The notes under the pieces were generated by a model, which made no database searches, was not told the DNA's origin, and saw nothing but the letters and a program-made list of their open reading frames with translations. 64,000 nt of DNA, taken from positions 8,172,501 through 8,236,500 of the forward strand of contig CM069607.1 of NCBI GenBank assembly GCA_035771175.1. The letters run 5' to 3'. This DNA is from Paratinospora sagittata. Its lineage: Eukaryota; Streptophyta; Magnoliopsida; Ranunculales; Menispermaceae. A program made the translations under genes and the position numbers. This document shows, in pieces, positions 36,890 through 47,029 of this stretch (position 1 is the first letter of the stretch; each line of letters begins with the position of its first letter).

Positions 36890-39245
36890 TTATGTCATTA
36901 TGATGGTTCGCGCACCGTGGAACATGTAACGTCATTACCATAAATTATCCCGTGATGTTTGTGGACTTCAAGAGGCAAGTGCTGGAAGCTTTTGGACTTC
37001 AACACAACACCCATCCTTACAAATTGATCTACTCTCTGGATGAATACAAGAAAGAGATATTTACACACGATTTATCTGGGCAAGATCATTTATTGACCAT
37101 GTTTGATTTATTTGAATATTATGATTGTGAAAATGTGATCATATACATCGAGAAAAATAATACAAGTACTGATCTGAGGATTCCTGACCTCAATGTACCA
37201 TTCACGGTCTCAAAAGATGAATGCGGTGAAAATTACAATGTGAAATGTCGGCACGGTGATCTTTAAAACCCTATAGTTGATAATGAATTTGTGTCATTGG
37301 ATGATCAACATGATAGTTAGGACTGTTGTACTTTTCAATATTCAATGGATGCTAAAAATAACAATCACGGGCACGCTGATAACAATAACACTATAGTTGA
37401 TGATGATTTTGTGTCATTGCATGATCCAATTGGCACACAAGAAGGTGGTTCTTCTCAATGCTCTACGGGTTCAAAGGTACATGATTACGTACCCATAGAA
37501 TGTGCAATGGATGGTTATTTATCTGAAGAGGATGGTTTCACATGGAAATGAGATTTTATCGTCAGCCAGACATTTAAAAACAAGCAAGCATTTGTAAAAG
37601 CATTGAGAGAGAATGCCATGTACAAGAACTATGAGTATGTGGGTACCAAGATGAAGTCAGTTGTTGTATCTGCAAGATGCATTAATGGAAATTTTCAATG
37701 GAGGATACATGCAAACGTTGTCGAGGATCGTTTCACGATCAAACGATATGAGCCTAAGCACACTTGCTCTTTCTCGCTTCGCGTTCGTGGACATCGTAAT
37801 GCCAAATATTCCTATATTGCTCTATGGATTAGGGACTGTCTTGCCAGTTATCCTACTTATACACCTGCTGAGATAAAAACTAATTTTAGCAAAGAGTTTG
37901 GAGTGACATTGAGCTATTTTAAGGCATGGTATGCAAAAGAAATGGCAACAGATCAAGAATTGGGTAAGTAGGAAGAGTCTTTTAGGGACTTACCTTTTTA
38001 CTTCTTAGAGCTTCTTAGAGTTACAACGTGTGGATCCCCATGTTGTTTTAGCTCTTTGACATTAACAGTGATAACACATTTAACAGAATGTTTTGGGCTT
38101 TTGGTCCATCTGCAAGAGCCTATTTGGGTACTATGCGCAAGATTCTATTGGTTGATAGGACAGACCTAAGAGGAAAATATCTTGGGCATTTGTTGATTGG
38201 TACTGCGTATGACGGTGACAAATGCCTACTAGCTATTGCGTTTGCTACGATCGAGTCAGAATGCGTTAAAAGTTGGAAGTGGTTCCTAGAGATCATTATA
38301 GATAGAATAACTGGTCGTGATGCCGAATTTGTGTTGATATTTGATAGGAATCAAGGTTTACTACGAATTATGTCAACAATCTTGCCCAATGTCCATCATG
38401 CATACTGTGTTCGACATTTAGCCCAAAATCTTTATAATGCCTTCAAAGATGACACTACTCGAAAATTGTTTTGGGTTTTGGCTAAAGCATATACACCTAT
38501 GAAATGGGATAATGTCTTTGGTAAAATACAAGAACAATGTGGTTCAAATGTGGTTAAGTGGATTATGGACTCAGAACCAAATCATTGGGCACGTTCCATG
38601 TTCCCAGGTCGAAGATATTATTTATTAACCACAAACCTTGCCGGGAGCTACAACAATGTGTTAAAGCTCGCAAGATCTCTACCACCGGTGAAGATGATCG
38701 AAACAATTCGACGTCGTGTTGCAGAATATCATTATAACCATCATTGTAAAGCAGAAGATATGAATAGCGTGGTTACTACAAGGGCGCAAGAGCGCTTACA
38801 TGCTGTTACTGAATGGTCTCGGCCCAAGTCTGTGATTGCGTATGGGAACATGGAATATGGCATTGAGACCGAGTTCAAAAAAAATCACGTGAATTTGCGA
38901 TTAGGATCGTGCACATGCAATCGAAGGTACATTGCTGGTTTACCTTATTCACGAGCAATGACCGCCATAACCTATCATAATCATAATGTATATTTGTTTT
39001 GTGAGAATTACTTCATGACTACAACATACAAGATGACATATTCAGAATTTTTTCATCCCACACTAGACAAGAGTCAGTGGCCAAAAGCATTTGACTGTCT
39101 TCTTGTACTTCCTCCTAAGGGCCGAGTGCCACCCGAGCATCCGCGCAAGCACCGTATACCATCTAAAGGTGAAATACCTCATGTAAAGTGTGGTAGATGC
39201 AGTGACTATGGTCATAATCGCAGGACATACAAAAAACCAATGTAG
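36890..39245 (+). pseudogene. mudrA: mudrA-type MULE transposase, decayed
   Basis: DDE-type transposase of the giant MULE. The frame begins just after the solo-LTR edge (YDGSRTVEHVTSLP), then shifts to a PB1-like region (36952-37150, HPYKLIYSLDEYKKEI). Next come a MuDR-type DNA-binding/zinc region (37555-37760, FKNKQAFVKALRENAMYKNY, EPKHTC) and the MULE catalytic domain from 38088. The first Asp is in LLVDRTDLRGKY (D at 38154), the second in VLIFDRNQG (D at 38343). The SWIM finger reads CTCNRRYIAGLPYSRA, so the expected second Cys and His are Tyr and Arg. The terminal CCHC knuckle CGRCSDYGHNRRTY has also lost its last Cys. Stops at 37264, 37318, 37549 and 37969 plus a frameshift before 38088 break it. 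Missing introns cannot explain every break. Confidence 0.85.
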
Positions 39246-39447
39246 CAGAAGTAGTGACAGGTCAGTTTTATAATTATTGTTTATCAACCGATCGGTTTGA
39301 TTTGTAACCGATCGATAAGAACCTTATCCGAGCAGTAGGAAAATAAACCAATCGATGGATGTTTTAACCGATGCGTTATTTTTAACCGGTCGGTCAATTG
39401 CTCATTGTAATTACCGATCAAGGGAGTTTGTTGCAGAAAATCATTTT

Positions 39448-39778
39448 TGTCACACCCCAGTACACAGCACACCGCAGTGTCTAGTACCCCGGGATGTGAT
39501 GGGTACGCATACCCCAGCCGTTACATACCACATAATATTGTCACATCCCAGTACAAGGCCCACCGCAGTGTCTAATACCCAAGTGAATAGTGTAGACAAA
39601 TGATCCCGAGGGTATTAGACACTGCGGTGGGCCTTGTACTGGGATGTGACAATATTATGTGGTATGTAACGGCTGGGGTATGCGTACCCATCACATCCCG
39701 AGGGTATTAGACACTGCGGTGTGCTGTATACTGGGTGTGACAAAAAGGCCTTATGTATTAAAAGTACGGGGTGTTACA
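39448..39778. mobile_element. Foldback element C (331 bp) with an LTR-like right end
   Basis: Starts TGTCACACCCCAGTACACAG. An inverted partner returns at 39742 (CTGGGTGTGACA), giving arms of about 140 bp. Beyond the palindrome, 36 more bases end ACGGGGTGTTACA. Only with these does an exact 5-bp duplication appear: ATTTT at 39443-39447 and 39779-39783. The extra tail resembles the end of the Ty3 LTR in this window (ACGGGATGTTACA). The arms contain the GTATTAGACACTGCGGTG-type block. Confidence 0.75.
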
Positions 39779-40428
39779 ATTTTCTTTTTCTTTTTAATAT
39801 TTCTTGTCCATTTCGTAGTTGTTTACATTATGTTAATGAAAAATTAGATAATGCTTAATAATAAAATTATAAACAGAACAATATAATTATTACCGATTGG
39901 TTAATAGTTTTAGCCGATCGGGTACTGACAAGGTAGATAAGTGCAGAAAATTATTTTTATTTTTTATTTTTAATATTTCTTGTCCATTTCATAGTTATTT
40001 AAATGATTTTAATAAAAAAATTAGATTATGCTTAATAATAAAATAATAAACAGAAAATCCGTCGATAACTATTAACAGGTTGGTATGATTTCCTCCCGAT
40101 CAGTAAGAACATTGTACCGATTGGTTAATAGTTTAACCGATCAGTACAATGTTCTTACCGATCGGTATAGATAATTTTTACCAATTGTGTACGCATCGGT
40201 TGATGTCTTACTGATTGGTAAAAACCTTATACGATCGTTTACCGATTGGTAACCGATCGGTGGATAGTTTAACCGACAGTCGGTTCTACGATTTCTCATT
40301 TGTATCGGTAAATATTCCGTCACTTATTTTCACAGTCCACTTTCTTCACCGATCGGTAACCGATAATTGACCGAGAGTTTATCGCTCAGTAACCGATAAT
40401 TCTTAAGATAATCGTCCCGACTTCTCGC

Positions 40429-40438
40429 CTATAAATAG
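40429..40438 (+). promoter_or_regulatory. TATA box of the MULE's second gene
   Basis: CTATAAATAG, about 90 bp upstream of the ATG at 40525, in MULE DNA dense with ACCGATCGGT-type motifs (three exact copies within 300 bp upstream: 40157, 40252, 40348). A strong plant TATA consensus at normal distance. Confidence 0.6.
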
Positions 40439-42942
40439 GGTTCTATTTGTTGTACTGACCCCTAACGTTATTGTTTGAAAAAAATTATTCGTTTCTTCGA
40501 ACATTTGCTACCACCTGCACACCAATGGATCGAACTGTGCAAAACCTCTCATCATGCAAGGCAATTCAAAACTTTTACAGTAGTTTATCTGATGCGAAGA
40601 AGTTATTGGACGATGAGGTCTTTGGTCCGTTATGGAAGGTGTCGGATCTGCAAATGACTGGTGCTTTAATCCATTATTTTTTTGCGGGGTATAAGGGCAA
40701 CGGTGTTGTCCATCTGGGGGAAAACAAACTTTCTTTAAAATCAATCGATGTTGCACTTATTCTTGGGTTGAAGGTTCGCGAATCAACCTTCATAGATGCG
40801 CCTCAAGATTCAATTTCTGATTCTATAAAAAATTGCTCCCCCTTGACGGCGAATCTTCGAGTCACAAGGTTAAGGCCAAACATATTTTGGTTGCTCTTCA
40901 GACCACTGACTTATCATATGTCGACTTCAAAAAGCTCGCTAACATGTACATGGTAGCCGCGTTTTTGATTCCTGATACTTAGCACTCCCTTTCAACAAAA
41001 TTTATTGCATTGATTGATGACGTCCAGAGGTGTAGGGACTATCACTGGGGTCTCGTTGTGTATGGTTATTTGATAGACAATTTGGCATTAGCGAAATCAC
41101 AATGCGAGTAGAAAAGATACAATATATATGGATGCATTCATGCGTTGCAATCCTGGGTGTATGAAAGGTTTCCATCATTGGCACCTTTGACTACTTCAAA
41201 AAACTTTCCAAGGATACTGAAGTACACTCAAAGGCACACAAAGAGGGCTGAAATTTTTTTTTCTGTCCTCTCTAACCCTTCAAAGGTTCGCTCCTAAAAA
41301 TAATTTACCGGCTGATGGCCGATCAGTAATTTCTATAACCGATCGGTCATTTTTTATAATCGATTTGTCACCGGTCGGTATATTTATTAAATCGAACGGT
41401 GATTTTTATAACGAAATGGACACCGATCAGTGACCATGCTTCCATTTTGGGATTTTCTTTATTGGTGTTTTTTCACCCAGTTAATTTTAGCCCCGCCCAC
41501 GCGGTTAGTTTTAGCCCCGCCCACACGATTAATTTAGTTTTCAAATTTAGAATTTCGAATGTTTTTGAATCAATTACCTATCGATATCTTATTCAACCGC
41601 TAGATGATTTTTATTACCGATTAGACACCGATCAGTAACCATTCTTCCCGCACGGTTAATTGCATATTCGAATTTTGATTTTCCCTCGCTTTTGAATGCC
41701 TTAACTTTTTGGTTGATTTTATTTCCCGATCGATTAATTTTGATCACTGATCGATTTTCAATCGGTTTTAATTATTTTACCGATCGTGAACCGTTATGTT
41801 TCTTAATGTGTATTTGTTTTTTGTAGATGTACAAGGGCTCTTTGTTCAATGATGATGATCGACAACAAGCCGTCATTAAGGAACTAGACATTGAAAATGA
41901 AGATGAAGCTGGAGATGAAGAAGAGGAGAAGTAGGATGAACATGAAGAGGGGGCAGATTCTAATATTGCCCCGGAAAAATATTGCGAAAAAACAACAGGA
42001 TGTTGCTACAGAAGAAGAACCTCCCTAGGCAAGTAGGGAGCCCGGAGTGTCAACCACAACTGTTCATCTTAAGGCTTTCGATGAACTAGCCAATGCGGAT
42101 AAAGTTATGAGTCGCGTCATCCTTGTTATGGCGGATGACCTAAAGGGTGTGAAAATTTTACTGCAACATTTGGTCTAAAAGTTTTCCAACAAATGTCCTT
42201 ATACAGGGGAGCATTTGTACTACCGAGTTTTCTCTACCCCTCAAACAACTCATGGAGCCACTACGACGGTATAATTTTTTCTCGGCCCGGTTAATTCTTA
42301 ATTATCGATCTTGGTCTTTTTACCGTTAGTAAACCGATTGGTTAACCAGTTTTTTATTGATAAATATTCTAATTGATCGGTTAACAAAAATTTACCAATC
42401 GGGGTCTTTTTACTGTCAGTAAACCGATCGGTTAACCAATTTTTTTTCGATAAATATTTTTACCAATCGGTTAACAATACCGATCAATTACCAAAATTTA
42501 CCGATCAATTAACAAAATTTACCGATAGGTTAACAATCTATTAGATTACCGTTATTTGTCGTTTCGTATTATCATTACTGATATCCATACTTTTCCAATA
42601 CTTTAGGAACCAGTGGACGTAGATGCTAACCAGTCTAGTGAAAATATATTTTTTGAGGTAGCACGAGGACAGGTGTGTTAGATAGAGTTCCACATCGGTA
42701 ACATGTGTCTATTATTAATGATGCCCATTTTATGCATATGTACCACTGTTGATTCTTTAGAAGTTAAACTAGTGTCATTTGTTACAGGCGTGAAATCTAT
42801 AGTATATTATCTCAGGTAGAGGACAAGGCCACTATACTAACTAAGGAAGGAGATCAGAGTCTGAGTGACATTGAAGGACTTGTATTGATGTTGGGCTGAC
42901 TTTACATAATGATTAATTTTGCCTATTTTTAGGATGACTTTG

Positions 42943-43354
42943 TGTCACACCTGGGTTGCACACAGTGCCCCCTACCCAGGGTGATGAGTACCCCCGCAGG
43001 GCATACTCCAGCCATTATTGACCCATAATATTGTCTCATCCCAATACACATCCCACTCAACAGTGTCGAGTACCTCCGGGATCATTTGTCCACACTATTC
43101 ATTAGTGAATAGTATAGGGTCTCCCCCGGATTCGAACCTCAAACCTCATATAGGTTGATTTCGCAATCCGGGGGAGGCCCTATACTATTCACTCATGAAT
43201 AGTGTGGACAAATGATCCCGGGGGTACTAGACACTGTTGAGTGGGCTGTGTACTGGGATGGAACAATATTATGGGTCCATAATGGCTGAAGTATGCCCTG
43301 CGGGGGTACTCATCACCCTAGGTAGGAGGCACTGTGTGCAACCCAAGTCTGACA
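42943..43354. mobile_element. Foldback element D (412 bp)
   Basis: Starts TGTCACACCTGGGTTGCACA and ends AACCCAAGTCTGACA, with an exact 5-bp duplication CTTTG (42938-42942, 43355-43359). The arms are inverted for most of their length around a short centre near 43150-43160. They share TTGCACA...GTGCCCCCTACCC with elements A and B, and ATTCA.GAATAGT..GGACAAATGATCCC with element C. It lies in an intron-like part of the MULE's second gene. Confidence 0.82.
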
Positions 43355-43559
43355 CTTTGAACTAAGATTGATAATTATATTAACCACTAGATTTTTTTCT
43401 TTTTTTATTGTTAAGCAGGAAAACATCGACAATGTCCTCTCAATGCTTGTTGATGTTGGCACAATGACTCATTCTCCACCTCCTCCCCTGCAGGTAAAAG
43501 AATTTAATTATAATCGGTAAGTTGACTTTACCGATCGCTAAATCAACTTTATTTATCTA

Positions 43560-44444
43560 TCGGTAAAGACGTACCAGTTAGTAATATTACCGATCGGTAT
43601 TTATATTTACCTATCGGTATCTTATTCTTTCACAATTGCTGATTTTATTTTTTTGGTAATTTTTCCTAATTGTCACTGTTTTGTGTGCAACCAACCTCCA
43701 AGAATGCTCCCTCCGCCCCTCCACCTCCTCCCCCCCAAGTAAAATAATTTTATTTCGATCATAACACTTAGAAATCTTTCCTATAAAATTGATTACCGAT
43801 CGATAAAACTATAACTGATCGGTAAACATATATACCGATTTGTTAACGCATTTACCGATCGGTGTCTATGTCTTGCACCAGTGATGATTTTCTTTTTTGA
43901 TAAATCTCTCTAATTCTTCTTGTTTTGCGTGCAGCCAACCACCGAGAGGAGGACCGATGATGCTTCCTCCTCCCCTCCACCTCCTCCCCCCCAAGTAAAA
44001 TAATTTGTTCTTTTTATCGCAACACTTGAAAATTTTTCCTGAAAAATCAATAACCAATTGGTCAACATATATACTGATCGGTTAACCCATTTACCAATTG
44101 GTGTCTATTTCTTGCACCAGCGGTGATTTTGATAAATATCTCTAATTCTTCTTCTTCTGCTTGCAACCAACCACCGAGAGGAGGACTAATGATGCTCCCC
44201 CCACCCCTCCAAGGTAAAATATATTTTTATTTATCGCAACACCTAGAAATTTTTCCTGACACCGATCGGTAAACATATTAGCCGATCAATAAACATAAAT
44301 ATCGATCGGTGTCTATTTCTTGCACCAGCGGTAATTTTCTTTTTTGATTAATTTCTCTAAATCTTCTTCTTCTGCTTGCAGCCAACCACCGAGAGGAGGA
44401 CTGATGATGCTCCCTCCGCCCCTCCACCTCCTCCCCCCAAGGTA

Positions 44445-44506
<62 letters not shown>

Positions 44507-44960
44507 TTTTTTTATCGCAACACTTGAATTTTTTTTTTCGAAAAATCGATAACTGATCGGTAAACATATATACCAATCTGCCAACCCATAGGTGTCTATT
44601 TCTTGCACCAGTGATGATTTTCTTTTTTGATAAATTTCTCTAATTCTTCTTGTTCTGCGTGCAGCCAACCATTGAGAGGAGGACTGATGAATTTTTTTTA
44701 TCACAACACTTTGAATTTTTTCCTGAAAAATCGATAACCGATCGGTAAACATATATATCAATCGGTTAACCTATTTACTGATCGGTGTCTATTTCTTGCA
44801 CCAGCGATGATTTTCTTTTTGATTAATTTTTCTAATTCTTCTTCTTCTGGGTGCAGCCAACCTCACGGCCTGCGAGGAGTGATGATGTTCCTTCCACCTC
44901 ACCACTTCCTCCCCCTCAAGTAAACTAATTTGATTTCCTTCATAACTTATAGTTCATAGA
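43560..44960 (+). repeat. Tandem exon-intron duplications encoding Pro-rich 20-residue units
   Basis: Six copies of one unit (starts near 43691, 43935, 44167, 44382, 44665, 44857; period about 190-280 bp). Each holds an acceptor (TGCAG), a short exon reading PTTERRTDDAPSAPPPPPP-like, a donor (AAG/GTAA) and an intron with a fixed motif order, including two or three ACCGATCGGT-type sites and GTCTATTTCTTGCACCAG. Copies 2 and 4 are exactly 60 nt and copy 6 is 63 nt, so exons can be added without shifting frame. Copies 1 and 3 have GCAA instead of GCAG acceptors, and copy 5 is cut short. An (AT)n expansion enlarges the intron after copy 4. Confidence 0.75.
44449..44504. repeat. (AT)28 microsatellite
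   Basis: Uninterrupted AT dinucleotides inside the intron following the fourth tandem Pro-rich exon. Likely length-variable. Confidence 0.9.
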
Positions 44961-46599
44961 GAATATTCTCGGTTAATATTTATTTACCGATCGGTAATAT
45001 TATTTACCAATCGGCTGAACATGTTTACCGATCGGTAATATTAGTTATCGTTCAGTGAAATTACTTACTGATCGGTAAATCATTTTACTTGTCGGTAATA
45101 TTTGTTACCGTTTTACCTGTGTCTTTACTGATCAAATTTTGACATTTTCTTTATAATCTTTGCATGGTGATATGGTGATATTGTTGCAGGCAGCAACAAC
45201 CTAAAGCCAAAACTATCAAATTTAAGAGTCCAATGGATCCGATGCATCTCACGAGGTCTCGCGGGCAACCCGATTTAGAACTGACTTCACTTTCGAAAGA
45301 ATCTAAAAGAAAGAGAAGTAATCGGGAGGATTCAACATTAACTTCTCTTCTGAAAGAACCTAAAAAAAAAAAAGAAGCGATGGGGATGTTTTTCTTGCTC
45401 GACCAAAGAAAGCCATGAGATCCGTGATTAATGAAGAATCGCTGGAGACATCAATTAAGGAGAGGATTGATCGAGTTAATGCCTCCGACAAACCCTCATC
45501 CAAAGGCATTGATGAATTAGCGAACTTCTTGTGGGGGTTGCCAAAAGAGGCAGATCATGTGGCTGTATGCTCGATTGGGGGTAACAAGATCACCGTAGGG
45601 CAAATTAGGTGCTTAAAACCACCAGAGTGGTTGGACGACCTGGTCAGTAACTTCAAGTGTTATACTATTATATTTATTCGCTTACTTGCGTGTGGGATAC
45701 TAAATGATTTTTCATTTTATTTAATGCAGATAATCGACAACATTGCCACTACACTTGAGCTGATGGCTCAATTGAAGACTGCGCGAGTTCTTAATATGAC
45801 TTTTGTTGTGAGTATATCATTTAAACTGAAGACTTTTTCACTTATTGTATAGCAAATACGCGATTAATTGTTTGAAATATGATGTAGCATGCCCTGCACA
45901 ACAAATGGGATCCGTTGTAATAATTTAAAATTTGGTCGAGTTTTATAAAATGTTAGTTTGTTAATGTTAGTTTAGAGTCTAAATGTAGGTTTATAAAATG
46001 TAATTTTTTCCTTTCTCAATTCCTTATAAGTGTTCGCTCGGTACTAAATTTCTATCGATCAACGATTTATGCAGTATAGGTTCTTACCGATAGGTATAAG
46101 TTCTTACCGATCGGTTAACAATCATACTGATCAGTTAATTAGCGGTCTCCACTAAATTTCTTAACTGATCGGTCAACGATCCATGTGTTAAAAACTAACC
46201 GATCGTGTAGGTTCTTACCGATCAGTTAACAATCATATTGATCGGTTAATTAACGATCCCCACTAAATTTCTTAACCGATCAGTCAATGATCCATGTGTT
46301 AAAAACTAACCGATCGGTATAGGTTCTTATCGATCGGTTAACAATCATATTGATCGATTAATTAGCGGTCCCCATTAAATCCCTAAAAGAATTACGAAAT
46401 GGAAGATAAATATTAAAAAAACAAAAAAAAGAATGATCCTTGAAACTCACCTATAGGTTAAGGTTCTTACCGGTCGGTTTAAAACTAACCAATCGACATA
46501 GGTTCTTACCGATCTGTTTACCATCATACCGATCGGTTAATAAGCCTTCACCATTGATTCCCCGATTGTTTTTAAGTAGTCGGTCCCTATACAGTAACC

Positions 46600-47020
46600 G
46601 GTTATATATTTGTTTACCGATCGGTGATCTCTTCTTCCTCCCTATAAATTTATAAGCTCACACCACTGTTTAACCGTTCAATCACTGATAGTTCGTTGGT
46701 AAATGATAGATCATTGATCGGTGATTGTTCGGCCAGAATGTTAGTTACCGATCAATTAGTTATCAGTGATCAATTAGTGGTAGCAATTAGGGTATTTCTT
46801 TGGTTTCTCTTTTTATCGATGGAGTATTTTTGCTTATCGAGGGGGTCACGTGAGTTGCTATTAAGAAGAGGGGCAAAACAATCAAGCACGCCAACTGAGT
46901 CATAACGATTTGATTGAAAGATGACCAATGAGTTGTAGAGGACCCAAAATCTAAATTTCAAAAACTTGGAACCTCTGCTATAAAAACTCAAACTTTTAGG
47001 ACCCAAACTCTAAAAATTCC
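46600..47020 (-). repeat. Right terminal inverted repeat of the giant MULE
   Basis: About 410 bp that, read on the minus strand, match the left end in order: terminal GGAATTTTTAGAGTTTGGG, then GTTTGAGTTTTTATAGCAGA, AACTCATTGGTCATC, GTTTTGCCCCT, AGCAACTCACGTGAC, CATTCTGGCCGAAC and TATAGGGAGGAAGAAGAGAT. It contains one copy of the unit that is repeated in the left arm. It ends at the 9-bp duplication TAAAAATAA. Confidence 0.87.
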
Positions 47021-47029
47021 TAAAAATAA

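Larger units (their letters stand above)
40525..45920 (+). pseudogene. Second MULE gene: DUF1985-like N-terminus, Pro-rich repeats, truncated ULP1-type end
   Basis: Not a transposase. Exon 1 starts MDRTVQNLSS and reads VFGPLWKVSDLQMTGALIHYF and VHLGENKLSLKSIDVALILG. After a frameshift near 40850 it continues YVDFKKLANMYMVAAFLIPDT, YHWGLVVYGYLIDNLALA and ALQSWVYERFPSLAP, the layout of the DUF1985-type domain found with ULP1 in plant MULE genes. Later predicted exons: 41827 (acidic, ends in TAG), ~42608, ~42817, ~43421, the tandem 60-nt Pro-rich exons, then a basic exon from ~45190 (FKSPMDPMHLTRSRGQ) with a frameshift in an A-run near 45362. The end (IRCLKPPEWLDDL, intron 45643-45729, IIDNIATTLELMAQ) matches the start of a C48/ULP1 peptidase domain, but translation stops at 45920, before any catalytic His-Asp-Cys. 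Exon joins are inferred. Confidence 0.6.
22860..46740. repeat. Dispersed palindromic motif ACCGATCGGT in MULE non-coding DNA
   Basis: The 10-bp palindrome ACCGATCGGT, often extended to TTACCGATCGGTAA, occurs exactly at 23321, 24170, 24436, 39287, 40157, 40252, 40348, 41338, 42423, 43589, 43854, 44261, 44737, 44986, 45027, 46309, 46528 and 46616. There are also dozens of one-mismatch forms (ACCGATCAGT, ACCGATTGGT, ACTGATCGGT). All lie in MULE spacer, TIR or intron-like DNA at 22860-24600 and 39280-46740. I saw none in the mudrA frame, the nested retroelements, the foldback elements or outside the MULE. Chance expectation for an exact 10-mer in ~11 kb is about 0.01. Spacing is irregular, unlike a satellite array. 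It looks like a protein-binding site multiplied within the element. Confidence 0.9.
22628..47020 (+). mobile_element. Giant Mutator-like element (24,393 bp) with nested insertions
   Basis: Its outer edges are defined by a perfect 9-bp target duplication, TAAAAATAA, at 22619-22627 and 47021-47029; 9 bp is the MULE signature. The termini are inverted: the left starts GGGATTTATAGAGTTTGGG, and the right read inward starts GGAATTTTTAGAGTTTGGG, with homology for about 400 bp. It carries a mudrA-type transposase relic (36890-39245) and a second relic gene (40525-45920), both on the plus strand. A solo LTR with a Ty3 element inside it (24646-36878) and two foldback elements (39448-39778, 42943-43354) interrupt it. 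Removing these leaves about 11.4 kb of MULE sequence. It inserted about 0.5 kb upstream of the PPR gene, matching the known MULE preference for 5' flanks. Gene decay makes autonomous movement unlikely. Confidence 0.92.

Noticed and set aside
43120..43165. tRNA-like GATTCGAACCTC string in foldback element D
   Set aside because: No cloverleaf can be built around it; it belongs to the palindrome arm, and a similar string occurs in element B.
44313..44761. Minus-strand ORFs with long Tyr-Ile repeats
   Set aside because: They read across the (AT)n microsatellite and the antisense of the Pro-rich exon units; no protein family, and the repeat explains the length.
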